Assembly: GCA_036276235.1 (NCBI GenBank) | Contig: DATBDZ010000289.1 | Span: 1 to 27,138, forward strand | Length of the DNA: 27,138 nucleotides | DNA from: JANWHF01 sp036276235 | GTDB lineage: Bacteria > Planctomycetota > Phycisphaerae > Tepidisphaerales > Tepidisphaeraceae | Reading direction: 5' to 3' | Shown: piece by piece, positions 22,249-27,138 of the stretch | How positions within the stretch are numbered: the first letter of the stretch is position 1 | Layout: every line of letters starts with the position of its first letter | Notes under the pieces: model-generated | The model's database searches: none | Told to the model about the DNA's origin: nothing | The model's input: the letters and a program-made list of their open reading frames with translations, nothing else | Made by a program: the position numbers and the translations under genes

Positions 22249-24804
22249 ATGCCCGAAGAATCTTCCCGCCGCGTGGATTCCCCCATCCGCATCGATCTTC
22301 ATTGCCATAGCAACGCCAGCTCCGAGCCGGGCGAGGCGGTGCTGGAAGCCCTAGGCTGCCCCGAATGCTACAGCGAGCCGCGCGATGTTTATGCGCAGGC
22401 CAAACGCCGTGGCATGAACCTCGTCACCATTACCGATCATGATTCCATCGCCGGCGTCGCGACGATCCTCAATCGGCCAGATGTCCTCGTCGGCGAAGAA
22501 CTCACGTGCCTCTTCCCCGAAGACGGCTGCAAGATGCACGTCCTGCTCTGGGGGATCAACCAGAAGCAGCACGATGACGTACAGGCGATTGCCGCCGACA
22601 TTTATCGTGTAGCGCAATTTATTGAGCGCCATCAGATCGCCCATGCCGTCGCTCATCCGGTTTATCGGCAAAACGATCGGCTGGAAAAATGGCATGTCGA
22701 ACGATTGCTGCTGCTGTTCAAGGGATTCGAGTGTCTCAACGGCGCGCACAGCATTTTGCATCGGCAGGCGTTTGAGCCGCTGCTGGATGAATTGACGCAG
22801 GAGCGCATCGCCGAGCTTTCCGCGAAACATGATCTTGAAGCGCTGTGGCCGCGCCCCTGGATCAAATCGCGAACAGGCGGGAGCGACGATCATGGCCTGT
22901 TCAACATCGGTCGGACGTGGACTGAGTTTCCGGCCGATGCACGGACGATCGAAGATGTCTTGAGCTGCCTTCGCGAGGGCCGCTGCCGGCCGGGCGGCGA
23001 AGCGGGATCGAGCCTTAAGCTGGCGCATAATTTTTACGGCGTCGGCATCCGCTACTTCACGCGGCAGATGGCGCAGCGCCCCACCGCGATGACGCCGCTG
23101 CTTTCGGCGATGGTGGGCGAGCGGCCGCTCCGCAAGCGCGATGTTGTCAACGGCGTAATGAAAAGCTCGCTTCGCGCCATCGGCCGGCGGATCGCGCGGC
23201 CGCTGGGCCAGAGCAATCGCAATGTCTCCGGCGTGGCGATGCTTTCGCAGTTATTTACGCGATCGGCGGTAAGCCGCGTGCGATCGAGCCGGCCCCTGCT
23301 GGCGGCCCTGAAGGCAGGCCACGCTCCGCTGGAAAACCACGAAGCAATGTGGGAGATGGTCAGCCATCTCGTGCGCGACACGAGCGGCGGCATCGCTGAC
23401 TCCATCGGCGAGGCGGCGCGCGGCGGAAAGCTGGCGCCGATGTTCGACGCGATCTCCGCCATCGCCTGCCAGCAGTTCATGCTGCTCCCCTACTACTTCG
23501 CGCTGTTCCATCAGAACCGCGAGCGGCATCTGCTGCACCGCGTCACCGGTAAGGGCCGCCGAGTGCAGAAGGATTCGCTGCGCTTGGGCGTCTTCACCGA
23601 TACGTTCGAGGATATGAACGGCGTCAGCCGATTCATTCGGACGATCGGCTCGCAAGCACAATCGCGCGGGCTTTCGCTCACCGTTCACACGTGCGGCAAC
23701 AGTCCGAAGATCGCTGCTCCCTATCGCAAGAACTTTGAGCCGTTGGCGTCGTGCGCGATGCCCGGCTATCCGCAACTTTCGCTTTCGATGCCGCCACTGG
23801 CGGAGCTGATGGAATGGGCCGATCGCCAGCAGTTTGATGCGATTCATGTTCACACGCCCGGGCCGATGGGGCTTTGCGGAATGATGGTGGCGTCGATGCT
23901 GCGCGTGCCGCTGCTTTCTACATATCACACCGATTTCCCGGCGTATGTGTTCGATCACACGGCGGATCATCGCCTGACGACCGCCGCCGAGAGCTACATG
24001 AAATGGTTTTACAGCCAGGCGGCGACGGTCTTCGCCCGCAGCCGCGGCTACGAGCAATCATTGCAGAAGATGGGAATAGACGCGGCGTTGCAGACGCTGC
24101 CGCCGTGCGTCGATACCGACACATTCACTTCCAACCATCGCGATCCGAATTATTGGAGCGATCGGCGAATCCCCGGCGCGCGGCACTTGCTGTACTGCGG
24201 CCGGGTGAGCGCGGAAAAAAATCTTCGCGTTCTCGCCGACTCGTTCCGCAAGCTTTGCACGAAGCGCCATGATGCCACGCTCGTGATCGCGGGCGATGGG
24301 CCATATGTCCCGGCGCTGCAAAAGCAACTGACCGGCCTGCCGGCGCATTTCCTGGGGCGGCTGGAAGATCACCAGCTTTCGCCGCTGTATGCCAACAGCG
24401 ATCTGCTGCTGTTTCCCTCGCGAACCGACACGCTCGGGCAGGTGGTGCTCGAGGCGCAGGCGTGCGGCCTGCCGGTGATCGTCAGCAACGAGGGCGGCCC
24501 GCAGGAGATGATGGCCGACGGAATCACCGGCCTCGTGCTGCCGGCGACTGACGCCGATGCCTGGGCGAACCAGATCAATCTGCTACTGGCGGATGAGCCG
24601 CGGCGGCAGCGGATGTCGCGGAGCGCGCCGCCGCGCATGTCGCGATGCAATGCGGGGCGAACCTTTGATACGTACTGGGATGCACATGTGAAGGCGGCGC
24701 AGGACGCGCAGGATTTTCATGCCGCGTTGCCCGTTGATCCGCAGCCGCCTAAGCACCGGCGCGATCGCGGGGATGAGTTGATTCCAGTAGGAGAGCTCGT
24801 CTGA
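22249..24804 (+). CDS. PHP-domain phosphoesterase fused to a GT4 glycosyltransferase
   Basis: This is an 851-residue fusion. The N-terminal PHP domain (about 12-245) shows DLHCHSNAS (His18, His20), TITDHDS (62-66), EELTCLFPEDGCKMHVLLWG, AHAVAHPV and GGSDDHGLFNIGRTW, so its metal-binding residues look intact. A helical linker (about 250-440) follows. From about 444 comes a GT4 enzyme: LGVFTDTFEDMNGVSRFIR, IHVHTPGPMGL, TYHTDFPAYV, LLYCGRVSAEKNLRVLADSF, VIAGDGPYVPAL and FPSRTDTLGQVVLEAQACG, typical of PimB/MgtA-like lipid glycosyltransferases. The stop shares a base with the next start (TGATG). A joint role in making a glycolipid is inferred. Confidence 0.9.
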   Translation: MPEESSRRVDSPIRIDLHCHSNASSEPGEAVLEALGCPECYSEPRDVYAQAKRRGMNLVTITDHDSIAGVATILNRPDVLVGEELTCLFPEDGCKMHVLLWGINQKQHDDVQAIAADIYRVAQFIERHQIAHAVAHPVYRQNDRLEKWHVERLLLLFKGFECLNGAHSILHRQAFEPLLDELTQERIAELSAKHDLEALWPRPWIKSRTGGSDDHGLFNIGRTWTEFPADARTIEDVLSCLREGRCRPGGEAGSSLKLAHNFYGVGIRYFTRQMAQRPTAMTPLLSAMVGERPLRKRDVVNGVMKSSLRAIGRRIARPLGQSNRNVSGVAMLSQLFTRSAVSRVRSSRPLLAALKAGHAPLENHEAMWEMVSHLVRDTSGGIADSIGEAARGGKLAPMFDAISAIACQQFMLLPYYFALFHQNRERHLLHRVTGKGRRVQKDSLRLGVFTDTFEDMNGVSRFIRTIGSQAQSRGLSLTVHTCGNSPKIAAPYRKNFEPLASCAMPGYPQLSLSMPPLAELMEWADRQQFDAIHVHTPGPMGLCGMMVASMLRVPLLSTYHTDFPAYVFDHTADHRLTTAAESYMKWFYSQAATVFARSRGYEQSLQKMGIDAALQTLPPCVDTDTFTSNHRDPNYWSDRRIPGARHLLYCGRVSAEKNLRVLADSFRKLCTKRHDATLVIAGDGPYVPALQKQLTGLPAHFLGRLEDHQLSPLYANSDLLLFPSRTDTLGQVVLEAQACGLPVIVSNEGGPQEMMADGITGLVLPATDADAWANQINLLLADEPRRQRMSRSAPPRMSRCNAGRTFDTYWDAHVKAAQDAQDFHAALPVDPQPPKHRRDRGDELIPVGELV

Positions 24805-26015
24805 TGGGATCGCGAATCCTCATCCTGTCGGCCTCGGTCGGCTCGGGGCACATTCGGGCCGCACAGGCGGTCGAGCAGGCATTGCGCGAGCTGCGGCCGG
24901 ACGTCGCCGTTCGTCACGTCGATGTGCTGGAGCTGAGCAACCGCGTATTCCGGCGTCTCTACGGCCAGGGATATTTCGATGTCGTCGCGCGGGTGCCGCA
25001 TCTGATCGGGCATCTGTACGATTATCTGGATCGTCCGCTGCGCGCGTGGCAGTGGCCGTTTGACGCGATGCGATTTGCGATTCAGCGTGCCAATCTCGGC
25101 GGATTGATTGAGCTCCTGACCGAGACGCGCTGGGATCTGGCGATCAACACGCACTTCCTTCCCGCGGAAATCATCGGCGCGCTGCGTACTTCGCTGCACG
25201 TCACGTTTCCGCAGATCACGGTGACGACTGATTTCGACACGCATCGCCTGTGGCACAACTCCCCTTGCGAGCATTATTTCGCGGCGACCGAAGAGGGGAA
25301 ACTGCGGCTGGCGGCGTGCGGCGTGCCGCGCGAGCTGATCTCCGCAGTGGGGATTCCGATTCATCCAGCGTTCGCGCAACACAAAGATATGCTCGAATGC
25401 CGCCGGCGGTTGGGATTGTCGCCCGATCGCCCGGTTGTGCTGCAAATGTCGGGCGGCCTGGGGATCGGGCCGATTCAGCAACTGCATGAAAGTCTTTTGC
25501 AGACGAGTGTGCCGATTCAGCTGGTGGTGGTGACCGGGCGCAACGCCGCCGCGCGGCAGCAACTAAGTGTTACGCCCTGCCCGGCGCGGCATCAGCGGGC
25601 GATCCTTGGGTTCACCAGCGAGATGGACGAGCTGCTCGCCGCCGCGGATGTGGTCGTGACCAAACCGGGCGGGCTTACCTCTTCGGAGGCACTGGCGCGC
25701 GGGACGCCGATGATCTTGGTGGATCCGATTCCGGGGCAGGAGACGCATAACGCCGACCATCTTTTGGAGAACGGGGCGGCGGTGAAGGTGAATCATGCGG
25801 GGGTGCTGGCGCATAAACTTGCGGGGCTGCTGAGTGATCCGGGAAGGTTGAGGGCGATGCGGGCCTCGTGTTTGCGGATCGCGAAGCCGCGAGCGGCATT
25901 TGATGTGGCTTCGCACGCGATCAAGATGCTCAAGCCGCCGCGCGTGCGGGCGGAGCCGATCAGGCCGTTGCGGATTTCGCGCCGGCTTCCAGCGCTCGCG
26001 GCTTCATCCACGTGA
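24804..26015 (+). CDS. MGDG synthase-like / GT28 lipid glycosyltransferase
   Basis: This 403-residue protein combines an MGDG-synthase N-domain (ILSASVGSGHIRAAQAVEQA, then GQGYFDVVARVPHLIGHLYD, NTHFLPAEIIGALR, VTVTTDFDTHRLWHN) with a GT28 C-domain (VVLQMSGGLGIGPIQQLHES, VVVTGRNAAARQQL, GFTSEMDELLAAADVVVTKP, GGLTSSEALARGTPMILV, PGQETHNADHL). The family adds galactose, glucose or GlcNAc to diacylglycerol or similar lipids at the membrane. Translation is coupled to the PHP-GT4 gene by a one-base overlap. The last 56 bp overlap the convergent hydrolase gene. The sugar donor cannot be told from sequence. Confidence 0.9.
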   Translation: MGSRILILSASVGSGHIRAAQAVEQALRELRPDVAVRHVDVLELSNRVFRRLYGQGYFDVVARVPHLIGHLYDYLDRPLRAWQWPFDAMRFAIQRANLGGLIELLTETRWDLAINTHFLPAEIIGALRTSLHVTFPQITVTTDFDTHRLWHNSPCEHYFAATEEGKLRLAACGVPRELISAVGIPIHPAFAQHKDMLECRRRLGLSPDRPVVLQMSGGLGIGPIQQLHESLLQTSVPIQLVVVTGRNAAARQQLSVTPCPARHQRAILGFTSEMDELLAAADVVVTKPGGLTSSEALARGTPMILVDPIPGQETHNADHLLENGAAVKVNHAGVLAHKLAGLLSDPGRLRAMRASCLRIAKPRAAFDVASHAIKMLKPPRVRAEPIRPLRISRRLPALAASST

Positions 26016-26871
26016 GAATCTGCTCGAAGATCGTTTCGCGAATCGTTTCCCGGAGCAGTTCATGACGGCAGGATTCGTGGAGGATGAATTGTTTGTCGGA
26101 GGAGCCGACACGATGGAAGAATTCACGTGACGCATTGGTGTCGGCGATTTGATCGTTGCCACCAGCCAACAGAAGCAGCGGCGTGTGAAATTCGCCGGCG
26201 TACTGCCCCGTCGTCCATTGCGCGGCGCGGTGCGCGGCATACCAGGCCGGTGTTGCCACTCGTACGTACAGCGGATCGTGACGTGTTTGGTCAATCATCT
26301 CCGGCTCGCTTGTCAACCAATCGTCCTGGGTGCCGGTTGCAAACCGGGCCCACGGAAATAATCGCCCGACCAGATTGGCCGCGAAGAGCTTCCACCGCGG
26401 AATCCTCACCCGATTCGCGAAGTACGGAGCAGTGAGTATGCAGCCGCGTACGGAGGGGACAAACGGCAAATGCTCGACCACGGCGTATGCCACGATCAAC
26501 CCGCCGTGGCTGTGACCCAGCAGAAATAGCGGAAGAACATCGCTGGTCGGCAGCGAATTGATGAACGTTTGAACGTCATTCAGATAGTCTTCCCACTTCG
26601 CGACAAAGCCGCGCTTTCCTTCGGCTTTCCCCTGCCCGCGCAGATCGACGGCATGGCAGGCGACGCCGCGCTTCGCCATCCATTGCATGAAGTGAACGAA
26701 GCGGCCGCTGTGATCGCCGTAGCCGTGGATGATGGCCAGACGCGCGAAGGCTGCGGACGAGGGGACGATGGCACGACGATAGAGGCGCACGGCGCCGGTT
26801 TCGAGCGGGCCTTCGATTTGGGGAAGGTCGGGCATCACGATGAATGGCGGGGCTTTGGAGATCAAATCCAT
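25960..26871 (-). CDS. Alpha/beta hydrolase, monoacylglycerol lipase-like
   Basis: This 303-residue serine hydrolase of the S33/Hydrolase_4 type shows an oxyanion strand LAIIHGYGDHSGRFVHF, VDLRGQGKAEGKRGFV, nucleophile Ser in LLGHSHGGLIVAY, Asp in LLLAGGNDQIAD and His in ESCRHELL, so the triad looks complete. Such enzymes cleave monoacylglycerol or lysophospholipid esters. An internal ATG (about 12 codons in) is an alternative start. It converges with the GT28 gene and the two coding ends overlap by 56 bp, so the last 18 residues (KPRALEAGAKSATA) may not be conserved. A role in the same lipid pathway is only a guess. Confidence 0.88.
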   Translation of the reverse strand: MDLISKAPPFIVMPDLPQIEGPLETGAVRLYRRAIVPSSAAFARLAIIHGYGDHSGRFVHFMQWMAKRGVACHAVDLRGQGKAEGKRGFVAKWEDYLNDVQTFINSLPTSDVLPLFLLGHSHGGLIVAYAVVEHLPFVPSVRGCILTAPYFANRVRIPRWKLFAANLVGRLFPWARFATGTQDDWLTSEPEMIDQTRHDPLYVRVATPAWYAAHRAAQWTTGQYAGEFHTPLLLLAGGNDQIADTNASREFFHRVGSSDKQFILHESCRHELLRETIRETIFEQILTWMKPRALEAGAKSATA

Positions 26872-26880
26872 GATCCGCGA

Positions 26881-27086
26881 GCAACTGTCATGCTGAGGTA
26901 CTCCGAAGCATCTGGCCTGATTACCAAAATAATCCCGATGCTCGGAGTACCTGAGTTGAGCGGGACATCGCCCTACACAACTCGTTCACGGAGTCACAAC
27001 CAACAGTTAGGTTGAGGTACTCGCAAGCTCTGGCCATTTCGTGCAGACAAGCCAGATGCTTCGGAGTACCTCAGCATGACAGTTGC
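26881..27086. repeat. Nested inverted repeat with perfect 36-bp ends
   Basis: 26881-26916 and 27051-27086 are exact inverted copies (GCAACTGTCATGCTGAGGTA and 16 more). Inside, 26893-26912 pairs with 26937-26955 (one mismatch, one gap), and 27011-27035 pairs with 27051-27075. The element is therefore two tandem hairpins of one family, each with CTGAGGTACTCCGAAGCAT-like arms. It starts 9 bp upstream of the hydrolase start codon and fills the rest of the window. Confidence 0.85.
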
Positions 27087-27118
27087 TCAGCATGACAGTT
27101 GCTCAGCATGACAGTTGC
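27071..27118 (+). repeat. Three tandem 16-bp units
   Basis: TCAGCATGACAGTTGC occurs three times in exact tandem (27071-27086, 27087-27102, 27103-27118). The unit is the terminal 16 bases of the 36-bp inverted repeat, so the right end has been duplicated twice while the left end has a single copy. Confidence 0.9.
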
Positions 27119-27138
27119 TTGTGGTTGCGAGAAGAAGT

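Noticed and set aside
27071..27118. Tandem 16-bp units as a possible CRISPR array
   Set aside because: The units abut without spacers and copy the end of an inverted repeat; no cas gene is nearby.

Overview
The window reads as a GC-rich chromosomal segment of a planctomycete, most likely from the Phycisphaerae/Tepidisphaerales side; this placement is inferred. The evidence is an N-terminal LEDRRLLSA-type motif on a secreted protein, a planctomycete-style ECF sigma factor overlapping a transmembrane Ser/Thr kinase, Gly/Arg-rich secreted proteins, and many fold-back repeats between genes. No tRNA, rRNA, CRISPR array, transposase or phage gene was seen.

Layout. 1-3442 (minus): seven tightly spaced genes, consisting of two zinc-ribbon/CPBP-type membrane protein genes, three small genes of unknown function, and a DUF433/DUF5615 toxin-antitoxin pair cut by the left edge. 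3660-9767 (plus): a large secreted BNR/Asp-box propeller protein, an ApbE-DUF2271 fusion with a PepSY-type membrane partner (flavinylation and membrane redox), and a secreted Gly-rich protein. 9955-13627 (plus): a stand-alone sigma region 4 gene, a 224-bp chain of hairpins, then the ECF sigma factor and kinase pair. 13624-17940 (minus): a polytopic membrane protein and a MarR regulator with two matching operator-like sites, a zinc-ribbon membrane protein operon, and hemL. 18183-21960: a lipoprotein, a TIGR03118-type secreted propeller, ruvX and a mannose-1-phosphate guanylyltransferase. 22249-26871: a PHP-phosphoesterase/GT4 fusion translationally coupled to an MGDG-synthase-like GT28 enzyme, converging on an alpha/beta hydrolase.

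The most interesting points are: (i) a 105-bp palindromic repeat sitting in frame inside the apbE-like gene and translated as a 35-residue insert; (ii) a MarR regulon of two genes whose promoters carry the same 12-bp site; (iii) the PHP-GT4 plus GT28 pair beside a GDP-mannose supply gene, which could be a glycolipid or lipid-remodelling module; (iv) at least seven sequence-distinct fold-back elements filling gaps and touching genes (supplying the ruvX stop codon, forming a terminator-like structure after manC); (v) a 45-bp leader block shared by the apbE and Gly-rich protein genes at the same distance from their starts.
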